63,988 bases of DNA from Streptomyces aurantiacus (GCF_001418335.1 NZ_LIPP01000082.1:1-63988), one strand, 5' to 3'. Numbered from the stretch's first letter, positions 44,242 to 51,904 are shown. Made by a program: numbers and translations. The notes: generated by a model not told the origin, from the sequence alone.

Positions 44242-44257
44242 GGCCCCGGCCGGGGCC
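44242..44257. promoter_or_regulatory. GC palindrome beside the SBP ribosome binding site
   Basis: GGCCCCGG/CCGGGGCC is a perfect 16-bp palindrome a few bases upstream of the Shine-Dalgarno sequence of the binding-protein gene. In RNA it could form a stable stem that hides or exposes translation initiation. It is a candidate output element of leader-peptide control. Confidence 0.4.
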
Positions 44258-44517
44258 GGAGCGAAAGGAGCAGGGCACAGAGCAGGGCGGAAGGAGCAGA
44301 GTGCGAAAGGGCCGGCCCCCTCCCCTACGGAGCGTCGACTCGGACGCGGACGGGCATGCCGGGGAAAGCGCCGGCGCGCACTCGGGGCACGCGGCACTCA
44401 GGGCAGGAGGAGTCGACGGGCTCGCGGAGGGTTGCGGGCCAGGAGGTGAGGAGGTGAGGAAGGCGTGCGACGGGGCACGGAGTGGAGGCGCGGGGGCAGG
44501 CGCACGGCTCGGTCGAA

Positions 44518-44533
44518 CACTGGGAGACCAGTG
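44518..44533. promoter_or_regulatory. Small hairpin in the sulfur-operon leader
   Basis: CACTGG-GAGA-CCAGTG has a perfect 6-bp stem with a 4-nt loop. It lies 46 nt downstream of the leader peptide stop codon. Apart from this and the palindrome near 44250, the 44224-44578 interval holds no recognisable gene. Confidence 0.35.
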
Positions 44534-44578
44534 CTGGACGGAGCGGTCAGGCGTCTGCGGGCCGGGGGCGGCGAAGGG

Positions 44579-44653
44579 TCAGCGACAGAGTGCGCTGCTG
44601 GTGCGCCGCAGGTCCACGTAGCGGCACACCACACCGGGGTGCGTCGTGAGCAT
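44579..44653 (-). CDS. Cys-containing leader peptide (24 aa), leaderless
   Basis: Short frame encoding 24 residues ending YVDLRRTSSALCR. The YVDLRRxSSALC block is the actinobacterial sulfur leader-peptide signature. ATG 44653 lies 7 nt after a -10 box, so the message appears to begin at the start codon. An ATG three codons earlier (44662) would overlap the -10 box. The Cys codon next to the end (residue 23) is well placed for sensing cysteine-tRNA by ribosome stalling. The downstream binding-protein gene would be the controlled target. Confidence 0.78.
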   Translation of the reverse strand: MLTTHPGVVCRYVDLRRTSSALCR

Positions 44654-44660
44654 GGTGCTC

Positions 44661-44690
44661 ATCCTGGGGGCTTCCGCAACCGACTGTCAA
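44661..44690 (-). promoter_or_regulatory. Promoter of the leader peptide/sulfur operon
   Basis: On the minus strand TTGACA (44690-44685), an 18-bp spacer and CAGGAT (44666-44661) are followed by 7 nt and the ATG at 44653. The -35 is a consensus match and the spacing to the start codon fits leaderless initiation. Confidence 0.6.
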
Positions 44691-44714
44691 TGGACACCAA
44701 TTGGTGTCTCATTG
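44688..44714. promoter_or_regulatory. 16-bp palindromic operator upstream of the sulfur promoter
   Basis: GACACCAATTGGTGTC (44693-44708) is a perfect palindrome flanked by CAATG and CATTG, which extend the symmetry with one extra base. It abuts the upstream edge of the -35 box, where an activator or repressor would bind. The Rrf2 regulator encoded 1 kb upstream is one candidate. Confidence 0.55.
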
Positions 44715-44778
44715 GGCGGGACGACGTCGAACGGGCGTGCGGCGCACCGACGGCTGCCAGTCGAGGACCGCAGCCGTC

Positions 44779-44832
44779 GGAACCTTCGAAGCCGGAAGTA
44801 ACTCAGCAACCGTCGAAGCCGCAAGTGGCTCA
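44779..44832. repeat. 27-bp imperfect tandem duplication
   Basis: Two 27-bp units (44779-44805 and 44806-44832) share the core TCGAAGCCG and a CTCA end. The second carries the stop codon of the DsbA-like gene. It looks like a local duplication at the gene end. Confidence 0.6.
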
Positions 44833-45732
44833 GCGGGCGACCGCGGGGTGTACCGCCGCTTCCTCCGGGTGCAGCCAGAGCGGGCCGTTGCCCGTGTCCA
44901 CCCGCACGGCACCCGGAGGCGGCCACGGGCCCTCCGTCAGCAGCAGCCGCTCCGGATCGGTGAGGCTGCGATGGCGGTCCAGCGCGTCCGCCGGCGAGAG
45001 CAGGTCGGGGACCGTCGACAGCCCGGGACCCAGTTCCTCGACGGCCGCGGCGTACTCCTCGAAGGGCCGCAGGCCCGGTACGACGCGGTACTCCCCGGCG
45101 GCCCGGACGAGCAGCGTCGGCAGCGCGTACCGGTGTCCGCCCTCGGCGGTCTCCTTGGCCGCGCCGGGATGCGGCGACCCGCCCCGCACGGACAGCACCT
45201 CGGCCACCGGGCGGCGCGCCTCGACGCGGTCGACGCGCACCTGCTCCAGCACCGCCTCGGACGCGGCGTCGACCGCCAGCAGCCGCGGATCGAGGCCCGG
45301 CACGCCCCGGACGGCGGACAAGGCCGACTCGATGGTGTCCGCCGGTTCGCCGAGCACGAAGACACTCTCGCGCAGCCGCCGCAGCACCCGCTCGGCCACC
45401 TCTTCGCCCTGCGGCACCGCGGCCTTGGCGACGAGCGAGGAGGGCCAGGAACTGGCCGGCATACGGCTGAGCCGCACGGCCCGGGGAGCCAGGGTGTGCG
45501 AGCTGATCTCCTCGACGTAACGCGCGTACCAGGCGGTCTCTGCGGCCGGGTCGGGCGGCGGGTCGTCGTCGTGGTCGAAGAGGATCGCGTACGCCCGCCG
45601 CCAGCGGACCCGCCCTGCCAGCGCCGCCCGCAACCTGCGGAAGACGGGCTCCGATCCCCAGGCCCAGGGGCACAACGGGTCGGTGTACTCCACCACTTCG
45701 ACCCACGGCGGCCGCTGTGGCACGCCCGTCAC
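44830..45732 (-). CDS. DsbA family (FrnE/SpxH-like) thioredoxin-fold protein
   Basis: 300-residue thioredoxin-fold protein of the DsbA/FrnE-like group. The N-terminal strand and motif are VEVVEYTDPLCPWAWGSEP, and the cis-Pro region is HRYALPTLLV. The active site reads CPWA, so the resolving Cys of the usual CxxC is missing. This is as in glutathione S-transferase kappa-like or adaptor-type members rather than a full disulfide oxidase. There is no signal peptide, so it is cytosolic. The GTG at 45732 overlaps the Rrf2 stop by 4 bp, so the two are co-translated. A redox or thiol-stress role linked to the sulfur operon downstream is plausible. Confidence 0.82.
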   Translation of the reverse strand: MTGVPQRPPWVEVVEYTDPLCPWAWGSEPVFRRLRAALAGRVRWRRAYAILFDHDDDPPPDPAAETAWYARYVEEISSHTLAPRAVRLSRMPASSWPSSLVAKAAVPQGEEVAERVLRRLRESVFVLGEPADTIESALSAVRGVPGLDPRLLAVDAASEAVLEQVRVDRVEARRPVAEVLSVRGGSPHPGAAKETAEGGHRYALPTLLVRAAGEYRVVPGLRPFEEYAAAVEELGPGLSTVPDLLSPADALDRHRSLTDPERLLLTEGPWPPPGAVRVDTGNGPLWLHPEEAAVHPAVAR

Positions 45733-46163
45733 GCGGCGCCCCGCCGGGCCGCACCCGCCACAACTCCCCTGCCCAGCAGCGAAGTCAGCGTCACGCCGCC
45801 CAGGACCGCCGCCGCGGCGGCCTCGACCTCTCGCCACACGTCGGGCAGTCCTGTCGCGGGGCCCGGGTAGTCGAGTCCGGCCAGCGGCTCGCCGCGCAGA
45901 GTGATCAACTCGCCGTCGACGGCGCGTGTGACGTCCAGCAGGGTGATGTCCTCGGCGGGTCTGCCGAGCCAGTAACCGCCCTCGCAGCCGCGCTGACTGC
46001 GCACCAGGCCCGCTCTGCGCAGCTCGCCCACCACGGACTTCAGGAACCGGAACGGAATCTCCTGCGAGGAGGCGATGGCTTCACAGGTGAGCGGACGGGA
46101 AGGTTCGCGGGCGAGTTCGAGCAGCGCCCTCATGGCGTAGTCCGCCTTCGCGGAAATATGCAT
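45729..46163 (-). CDS. Rrf2 family transcriptional regulator
   Basis: 144-residue Rrf2 regulator with an N-terminal winged helix (MHISAKADYAMRALLELA, then IASSQEIPFRFLKSVVGEL) and the wing LVRSQRGCEGGYWLGRPAEDIT. Only one Cys is in the wing region and one near residue 29, so the three-Cys iron-sulfur cluster of IscR/NsrR is absent. That resembles CymR-like, cluster-free members, and CymR controls cysteine metabolism in Firmicutes. The ATG at 46163 gives the canonical start; a GTG two codons earlier is possible. It is coupled to the DsbA-like gene and lies upstream of the sulfur operon, for which it is a candidate regulator. Confidence 0.9.
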   Translation of the reverse strand: MHISAKADYAMRALLELAREPSRPLTCEAIASSQEIPFRFLKSVVGELRRAGLVRSQRGCEGGYWLGRPAEDITLLDVTRAVDGELITLRGEPLAGLDYPGPATGLPDVWREVEAAAAAVLGGVTLTSLLGRGVVAGAARRGAA

Positions 46164-46263
46164 GCGCACATCATGCCTGAGAGGTGGGCGGCGCGCGGGG
46201 CCTCGGCCGCTTGTTTCCTACATTGCGGGAACGTTGCCGCAGGTGAAAGCCAAAGGACACCTC

Positions 46264-46300
46264 TTGACATCCTTTTCGGACCGGCTCTAGCGTCGCCGCC
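46264..46300 (+). promoter_or_regulatory. Consensus leaderless promoter of the cupin gene
   Basis: TTGACA (46264-46269), an 18-bp spacer and TAGCGT (46288-46293), then 7 nt to the ATG at 46301. Both boxes are near consensus and no ribosome binding site is present. Confidence 0.75.
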
Positions 46301-46822
46301 ATGAGCGAGCCGCTGACGACCCCCGGTGAGGGATTCCACCCTCACCTCCCCGACACCCCGGACCACCCGGTCACACCACTGCGCAGCCGCCTGCACCACA
46401 TCCGCGCCGACTCGCTGGACGGCGACACCGCGCAGAGCGGTGGCATGCGCAGGTTCGCGGCGGTCAGCGGAAAGACCGTCGGCTCCGAGAAGCTGTGGAT
46501 GGGCCAGACCCATGTGGCCCCCTCGACCGCCTCGTCCGACCACCACCACGGCGAGTCCGAGACCGCGATCTATGTGGTGAGCGGGCACCCCGAGTTCGTC
46601 TTCGTCGACGACAACTCGGGCGAAGAGCCGCAGGGGGGCCCGCAGGAGGTACGGCTGCGTACCTCCCCCGGCGACTACATCTTCGTCCCGCCGTTCGTGC
46701 CGCACCGCGAGGAGAACCCGGACCCCACCGACGAAGCGGTGGTCGTCATCGCCCGCAGCACCCAGGAGGCGATCGTGGTCAACCTCCCCCGGCTGTACGC
46801 GCTTTCGCCGGACGACGCCTGA
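46301..46822 (+). CDS. Cupin domain-containing protein
   Basis: 173-residue single-domain cupin. Metal-ligand motif 1 reads DHHHGESETAIYVVSG (His, His, His, Glu) and motif 2 includes GDYIFVPPFVPHREENP, so a mononuclear metal site is likely. The metal and reaction are unknown; relatives include dioxygenases, isomerases and sugar-binding proteins. It is divergent from the Rrf2 gene and has its own strong leaderless promoter. Confidence 0.88.
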   Translation: MSEPLTTPGEGFHPHLPDTPDHPVTPLRSRLHHIRADSLDGDTAQSGGMRRFAAVSGKTVGSEKLWMGQTHVAPSTASSDHHHGESETAIYVVSGHPEFVFVDDNSGEEPQGGPQEVRLRTSPGDYIFVPPFVPHREENPDPTDEAVVVIARSTQEAIVVNLPRLYALSPDDA

Positions 46823-46886
46823 CACACACTCCGGCCAGGGGCCGCCGCCGTCCTCTGTGCCGACACCGACAGCCGTCACCCGACAC

Positions 46887-46928
46887 CCGTCAGCCGTCAG
46901 CCGTCAGCCGTCAGCCGTCAGCCGTCAG
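46887..46928. repeat. Six tandem copies of CCGTCAG
   Basis: A 7-bp unit is repeated six times without error, running into the stop codon of the homoserine dehydrogenase gene. It lies between the convergent cupin and dehydrogenase genes. It is a simple tandem repeat likely to vary between strains. Confidence 0.85.
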
Positions 46929-47932
46929 AAGAATCCGACACGGGGAGCCGTGACCTCGATCGTGTCCTTCACCAGTGCGAGCGCCGCCCCCAGCGGACTC
47001 GAACGTCCCCCGCTCACCACCACGTCACCCGCGTCCGGGCAGCCGAACACCACAGCCTTCTCCGGTCCGTCGAGCGCGTGGAGGGGGTCGCCGGGCTCCG
47101 TCTCCTCCAGCCGGACCTCGACGAGGTGGGGCCGGTCCAGGGACGCGCCGGCGACGGCCCGCAGCCGGCGGCCCCGGGACACCGCGGCCAGGGCTCTGCC
47201 GGCGGTGTCCTCGATCACCGGCTGCGCCCGCACACGTACCGCCGTCGGATCCCATCCCCAGGCCAGCGCGGCGAGCAGCCGCACCTTCGTGGCGGCGTCC
47301 GCACCGGACAGGTCGGCCGAGGGGTCCGTTTCCGCGATGCCCCGGCGCTGTGCCTCACGGACCGCGTCACCCAACGAGTCGCCCTGCGCGAGGCGGTCGA
47401 GGACGAAGGTGACGGTGCCGTTCGGGCAGGCCCGAATCGTCTCGCAGCCCATCCCGCGCAACGCTGTCCTCAACAGGTCCGCCGCCGGCAGTGCGGCCCC
47501 CGTCGCCCCGGAGATCCTGATCATGGCACCGCCGGCCCGGGCAGCCTCGGCCAGTTCTCGCCAGTGGCCGAGCACATGGCTCTTGGTGGCCGTGACGACG
47601 TGAACTCCTCGGCTCAGTGCCTCGACGGCCTCGTCTGCGGCCTGTTGCCGGAGTCCGGGCGAGGACGGTACCGCCTGGACGAACACGCGGGCACCGGTCC
47701 GGTCGAGCGTCTCTCCCAACGAGGCCGGCGGGCCCCACTCCGAGCGCGGCGGTACAGGCTGGCCCCCGCCCAGCAGACACTGCCCGGAACTCGCACGGAC
47801 GGCCCGAACCATCGGCCGTACTCCGTGCCGGCGCGCGAGCTCGTCTCCCTGCCGGGCCAGGTGTGCCACGAAGGCTCGGCCGACCGGGCCATATCCGGAC
47901 AGCACGACATCGGCCTGACTCGCTTCACCCAT
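46925..47932 (-). CDS. Homoserine dehydrogenase-like protein
   Basis: 335-residue NAD(P)-dependent dehydrogenase of the homoserine dehydrogenase fold. The N-terminal Rossmann motif is VVLSGYGPVGRAFVAHL, the middle region has VVTATKSHVLGHWRELAEAA, and the catalytic domain shows GATGAALPAADLLRTAL, NGTVTFVLDRL and AETDPSADLSGADAATKVRLLA, the last with the family DP..DxxGxDAA.K motif. It lacks the C-terminal ACT domain of the housekeeping threonine-pathway enzyme, so it is probably a secondary, non-feedback-regulated paralogue. It stands alone downstream of tRNA-fMet and its terminator. Confidence 0.85.
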   Translation of the reverse strand: MGEASQADVVLSGYGPVGRAFVAHLARQGDELARRHGVRPMVRAVRASSGQCLLGGGQPVPPRSEWGPPASLGETLDRTGARVFVQAVPSSPGLRQQAADEAVEALSRGVHVVTATKSHVLGHWRELAEAARAGGAMIRISGATGAALPAADLLRTALRGMGCETIRACPNGTVTFVLDRLAQGDSLGDAVREAQRRGIAETDPSADLSGADAATKVRLLAALAWGWDPTAVRVRAQPVIEDTAGRALAAVSRGRRLRAVAGASLDRPHLVEVRLEETEPGDPLHALDGPEKAVVFGCPDAGDVVVSGGRSSPLGAALALVKDTIEVTAPRVGFF

Positions 47933-48002
47933 GAACCCGCTCCGCTTCCTCGTTCCGCACAGCTGCCCGGGGAGTTGGCCACGGCCGTCCGCAGGGCATG
48001 CG

Positions 48003-48035
48003 AGAGGGCCCGGATCCTATGGATCCGGGCCCTCT
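48003..48035 (-). terminator. Perfect 15-bp hairpin downstream of tRNA-fMet
   Basis: AGAGGGCCCGGATCC (48003-48017) and GGATCCGGGCCCTCT (48021-48035) form an uninterrupted 15-bp stem with a 3-nt loop. It lies 9 nt past the tRNA 3' end and upstream of the homoserine dehydrogenase gene on the same strand. It insulates the tRNA transcript. Confidence 0.9.
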
Positions 48036-48043
48036 TCCATCAG

Positions 48044-48117
48044 TAGCGGGGACAGGATTTGAACCTGCGACCTCTGGGTTATGAGCCCAGCGAGCTACCG
48101 AGCTGCTCCACCCCGCG
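48044..48117 (-). tRNA. tRNA-fMet (CAT), initiator
   Basis: A 74-nt cloverleaf reads from CGCGGGG at 48117. The D arm is GAGC...GCTC, the anticodon stem is CTGGG/CCCAG with loop CTCATAA (anticodon CAT), and the T arm is GCAGG-TTCAAAT-CCTGT. The acceptor is CCCCGC with an unpaired first base and discriminator A. The first-base mismatch and three consecutive G:C pairs in the anticodon stem mark it as the initiator tRNA. CCA is not encoded. Confidence 0.96.
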
Positions 48118-48857
48118 GCGATGTCTCTACTGTACGCCACCATCCTGGCCCTCGATGACCACTCCGCCGGTGCCCCCGGTGCCCCCAGTGCCTCCGTGCC
48201 CAAAACGCGGCTGTGCATCGGCTGAGAACGCGGGTAGTCGAAGAAGGCACCCGGGAACGCGGGGTGTGGGGCGGCCGCCGTCCTCTGTCGGCGATGACGG
48301 CGGCCGCCGGCGCGAGGTCCTCGCGTCGTCCCCTGACGCGAGGGCCTCGCGCGGGATCGTCCTCGCGGCACTTGGGGCGCGCGGGAGTACGCCCCAACTC
48401 GAATGGCCGGGAGGACGAGGGACCGGGGCCCGCACAGAACATCGCGTGATGCGGGCTCCGGTTTCCCTGTTGGCATGGTGGTCTCTCCGGGCCCGGGGAC
48501 TGGGAACTGGGACTGGAGGCCTCCTGATACTGGTGGCCTGATGCTGGGACCCGCACGGACCGGGCCGACCGGTCGCCTGCGTTGGAGCCGGTTCCTCTGT
48601 CCGAGATCCTAGAACGTGGCTGGTAAGAGGCAAGAACGGGTTTCGGCCTCACCTGGTGGGGCGTACGGCTCGTACGAGGCCGAAGGCGGATGGGAGAGGA
48701 CCGCGGCGGCTGATGGCTGGATCCGGTGCGCGCATGCTGACGGCCGCCGCCTTCGCCGACCACGGCGGCGGCCGTCCTTCCCCTCCTCCGATCCCCCCGG
48801 ACGGAGTGGGCCACGGGTGTGGTCCCAGCATGCCGGGCAGGGCCGCGCCCGGCCTTG
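48118..48857. other. 740-bp intergenic region rich in strong stem-loops
   Basis: No convincing coding gene is present. The region holds a series of near-perfect inverted repeats. These are a 13-bp stem 48270-48308, a 17-bp stem with one G-T pair at 48311-48351, an 8-bp stem 48372-48397, a nested 9+5-bp stem 48642-48684 and a 13-bp stem 48739-48776. The first and last share the arm GACGGC/GGCCGCC. An open frame on the minus strand runs through the tRNA and reads AGSNPVPA, a typical artefact of translating a tRNA. The region may encode structured RNA or several terminators. Confidence 0.6.
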
Positions 48858-49487
48858 TCAGTCCGCGCAGGGGAGTTGACGATCCGCGCACGCCTGGGAC
48901 GACAGGCTTCTGAAGTCGCGCGGCGGCATCCCGTACACCGTCCGGAACAGGCGGCTGAAGTGCGTCGGGTCGGTGAATCCCCAGCGGGCGGCGACGGCCT
49001 GGATCGGTCGGCGGTTCAGGTGGGGGTCGGCCAGGTCGCGTCGACAGCGTTCCAGACGGCGATGGCGTATCCAGGCGGCCGGCGAGGTGCCGTCCTCAAC
49101 GAACGCGTTGATCTGGGCCCGCAGCGCGTTCCTGCGCACCTCCGGGCTCAGCGCCGTCTCGGCCTCCAGGCAGCGGGTGACCGCGGAGGCCAGCAGATCC
49201 AGGGTGACCGAGACGAGGGTGGGAACGTCCGCGGGGGTGAACTCGGTGGCGCGCGCGTCGAGATCGGTCAGCCAACGGCAGAACACCCCGCCCATGCCAA
49301 TGCGCCCGTCGATCGGTACGGCGAGCAGTCGCCGCATGGCCTTCTCCGGCACCGGCAGCAGCTCGCGAGGGTCCTGTTCGTCGCTGCGCAGCCGGTTGCG
49401 CATGTGTGACTGTGCCGTGGTCTCCTCCTACAGCGCGAAGCGCTCCGGCGCTTCCACGCCCCCGGTACTGAACTCCGTCACCAGCAT
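48858..49487 (-). pseudogene. AraC family regulator, degenerate
   Basis: This is the remnant of an AraC-family regulator of the type with an AraC-like ligand domain and normal length near 310-320 residues. The N-terminal start MLVTEFSTGGVEAPERFAL (ATG 49487) runs into an in-frame TAG at 49428-49430, where homologues have Trp followed by EETTA. Reading continues in frame as EETTAQSHMRNRLRSDEQD and then jumps to LLPVPEKAMRRLL, missing roughly 85 residues of the sensor domain. A second gap of about 30 residues follows RAQINAFVE and removes the first helix-turn-helix. The C-terminal helix-turn-helix (AVAARWGFTDPTHFSRLFR) is intact. The gap sizes are judged from family knowledge and could be tested by alignment. 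Confidence 0.75.
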
Positions 49488-49717
49488 GTCCCCAGCCCCC
49501 CGGTAACCGGTTCCGCCACGGGAGCGAACGTCGCACGGAGAGGCGTACGCAGTCCAGCGGCACTTCGGCCACGTACGGCGCCCTCGCCGGCCGCGCCACC
49601 AGGAGTACGGGTGCGAGGCCTGACCGTGGCCGAGTCATCGGCCGATGACCGGATCGGTCCGCTCTCGGACCCGATGCGGCATGTCGTCGCCCGGCTCGTA
49701 TCGCGCAGACTCGGGAC

Positions 49718-50317
49718 ATGACCCGAGCACTGATCGTCATCGATGTCCAGGAGTCCTTCCGCGCCCACCCGCTGTGGGCGACGATCTCCGACCCCAAGAT
49801 CGCCGACCAGGTGGACCGGCTGGTGCGGCTCGCGCGCCGGGCCGGGGACCTCGTGGTGTGGGTACTGCACAGCGAGCCCGGCAGCGGCGATGTCTTCGAC
49901 CCGGCCCTGGGCCACGTCCGCCTCATGGCTGAACTGGAACGGGCGGAGGGTGAGCCGCTGATCCACAAGACCTCACACAACGCCTTCACCACCACCAACC
50001 TGCAGCAGCTGCTCACCGCACACGGTGTCCGCGAACTCGTCGTCTGCGGCATCCGCACCGAGCAGTGCGTGGAGACCACCACCCGCGTCGCCGGCGACCT
50101 CGGCTACCAGGTCACGTTCGTCACCGACGCGACCGCGACCAATCCCATCCCGCACCGCGACGCTCCCGCCGATCAGAGCGTCGCCGAGCTGCTGGCCGAC
50201 CCTCGTACGCTGCCCGCCCACGAGGTCGTCCGGCGCACCGAGTACGCCCTGGCCGGACGCTTCGCCACCATCGCGACGGTCGACCGGCTGGAGGCCGCGG
50301 CAGGACATCAGGCATGA
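49718..50317 (+). CDS. Isochorismatase-family cysteine hydrolase
   Basis: 199-residue cysteine hydrolase. The Asp of the catalytic triad is in LIVIDVQESFRAH (about residue 9), the Lys is in LIHKTSHNAF (about 84), and the nucleophile Cys is in VVCGIRTEQCVETT (about 116). Family members hydrolyse isochorismate, nicotinamide or N-carbamoyl amides; the substrate here is unknown. CAGACT, 6 nt before the ATG, may be a leaderless -10 box. It is followed 10 bp later by a GlxA-type regulator, so the two are an operon. Confidence 0.9.
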   Translation: MTRALIVIDVQESFRAHPLWATISDPKIADQVDRLVRLARRAGDLVVWVLHSEPGSGDVFDPALGHVRLMAELERAEGEPLIHKTSHNAFTTTNLQQLLTAHGVRELVVCGIRTEQCVETTTRVAGDLGYQVTFVTDATATNPIPHRDAPADQSVAELLADPRTLPAHEVVRRTEYALAGRFATIATVDRLEAAAGHQA

Positions 50318-50327
50318 TGACCGGATC

Positions 50328-51236
50328 GTGAGCCACATCGTCTTCTTCCTGCTGCCCGGGGTCCATCTGCTGGACCTGGCCGGCCCCGCGCAGGTCTTCT
50401 CCACGGCCGCCGACTTCGGGTACCCGTACAGGCTGTCCTACGTCGCGGAGCAGCCGCAGGTCTCCACCGCGCAGGGGCTGCCGCTGGTCGCCGGGCTCGA
50501 CTGGCCCGAGCTCGGGCCCGAGGACCTGATCGTGGTGCCCGGCTGGCGGGCCGGCACGCTGGCCGACAGCCCCTCGATCGGGGCCGCGTCCCTGCGGGCT
50601 CTGCGGGACCACCACGCCGGCGGCGGGACGGTGGCCAGCGTCTGCGCCGGGGCGGAGGCGCTCGGCCGGGCCGGCCTGCTCGACGGCCGCCACTGCACCA
50701 CCCACCATGACGTGCAGGACGAGCTGGCCCTGCGCCATCCCCTGGCGACGGTCGTCCGGGACGTCCTGTTCACCGCCGACGACCGGGTGATCACCTCGGC
50801 CGGCATCGCCAGCGGCATCGATCTGGCCCTGCACCTGGTCGCGGCCCGGCACGGCCCGGCCGTCGCCGCCCAGGTGGCCCGGGACATGGTCGTGTACGCC
50901 CGTCGCAACGGCCACGAATCCCAGTCCAGCGCGATGCTCAGGCACCGCAGCCATCTCGACGACACCGTGCACCGGGCCCAGGACCTCATCGACGCCCGCT
51001 TCGACCGGCCGCTCCCGCTCCCCGCCCTGGCCTCGGCCGTCGGCGTCAGCGAACGCACCCTCACCCGGCTCTTCGGCCGCGCCACCGGGCTCACGCCTCT
51101 GCGCTATCAGCAGACCCTCCGCCTTGAGCGCGCCCAGCACCTCATCAGTCACGGCGCGACGCTGGACGCCGCCGCCCGCTCCGTGGGCTTCGAGGACCCC
51201 CGCATGCTGCGCCGCCTCCGCGCCCGTACGGCCTGA
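50328..51236 (+). CDS. GlxA family regulator (DJ-1/PfpI plus AraC helix-turn-helix)
   Basis: 302-residue regulator. An N-terminal DJ-1/PfpI-like domain covers about residues 1-180, with the elbow Cys in VASVCAGAEALGRAGLLDG and then THH. A C-terminal AraC helix-turn-helix covers about residues 205-300 (LPALASAVGVSERTLTRLF and LDAAARSVGFEDPRMLRRL). The GTG at 50328 follows the hydrolase stop by 10 nt. The pairing suggests it senses the hydrolase substrate or product and controls the operon. Confidence 0.9.
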   Translation: MSHIVFFLLPGVHLLDLAGPAQVFSTAADFGYPYRLSYVAEQPQVSTAQGLPLVAGLDWPELGPEDLIVVPGWRAGTLADSPSIGAASLRALRDHHAGGGTVASVCAGAEALGRAGLLDGRHCTTHHDVQDELALRHPLATVVRDVLFTADDRVITSAGIASGIDLALHLVAARHGPAVAAQVARDMVVYARRNGHESQSSAMLRHRSHLDDTVHRAQDLIDARFDRPLPLPALASAVGVSERTLTRLFGRATGLTPLRYQQTLRLERAQHLISHGATLDAAARSVGFEDPRMLRRLRARTA

Positions 51237-51334
51237 CCGCACCACCTCACCGCACCACCTCACCGCACGACCTCACCACGCGGTCCGCCGCACTGTCCGC
51301 CCGCGCCGGGCAGTCCCTGGCCTAGGCTTCTTCC

Positions 51335-51805
51335 ATGTCACGATCCGGCGCTGATCTCGCCCTGCTCCTGCTCGGAGGCTTCCGCTCACTGGTGGACGCC
51401 GCGACCGCCGAACTGGCCCGTCGCGGCTACGAGGACGTACGTCCCGTCCACGACTTCGCCATGCAGGCCATCATCGCCGGCGCGGACAACGCTTCCGAAC
51501 TGGGCCGACGCCTGTCGGTCTCCAAGCAGGCGGCGGCGAAGACCATCGCGGTACTGCAGGAGCGCGGCTACGTGGCACGCGATGTGGACCCCCTCGACGC
51601 CCGCCGCAAACGCCTCCAGGTCACCCCGCTCGGCTTCGAATTGCTGCGCCAGGGCGAGGCGATCTTCGACGAGTTGCGCAACGAGTGGGAGCAGCGGATC
51701 GGCACCGCCGAACTCGCGAGTCTTGAGGCGCACTTGGCGGCGCTGGTCGGCGCTCACCCGGTACGCCTGGACGCCCCTGGCTGGCTCCCGCAGGACCCTT
51801 CCTAG
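51335..51805 (+). CDS. MarR family transcriptional regulator
   Basis: 156-residue winged-helix regulator of the MarR family. The recognition helix region is NASELGRRLSVSKQAAAKTIAVL and the wing is RGYVARDVDPLDARRKRLQVTPLG. The ATG at 51335 lies 6 nt after TAGGCT (51323-51328) with no ribosome binding site, fitting a leaderless message. The neighbours are a GlxA-type regulator and a TetR gene; the target is unclear. Confidence 0.92.
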   Translation: MSRSGADLALLLLGGFRSLVDAATAELARRGYEDVRPVHDFAMQAIIAGADNASELGRRLSVSKQAAAKTIAVLQERGYVARDVDPLDARRKRLQVTPLGFELLRQGEAIFDELRNEWEQRIGTAELASLEAHLAALVGAHPVRLDAPGWLPQDPS

Positions 51806-51860
51806 TACGCGGCTCATCCATGTGCCCCCGCGAGGCACTCAGGCATGAGGCTTCCATGGG

Positions 51861-51904
51861 ACGAACATGTTCGTAGCGAACTTGTTTGCGACGAACATGT
51901 TCGT
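51861..51904. promoter_or_regulatory. Three tandem 14-bp palindromic operators for the TetR gene
   Basis: ACGAACATGTTCGT (51861-51874), the imperfect GCGAACTTGTTTGC (51876-51889) and ACGAACATGTTCGT again (51891-51904) are spaced exactly 15 bp apart. The last touches the -10 box TACCTT (51906-51911), which is 6 nt before the GTG of the TetR gene. The array would let several dimers block transcription cooperatively. Confidence 0.8.

Noticed and set aside
44242..44257. Reading the GC palindrome near the binding-protein start as a transcription terminator
   Set aside because: It is directly before the ribosome binding site and has no T-run; a translation-control or chance role is more likely than termination.
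47925..48476. Long open frame on the minus strand through the tRNA region
   Set aside because: It reads AGSNPVPA across the tRNA T arm, a well-known false protein sequence made by translating a tRNA gene, and has no family match or ribosome binding site.
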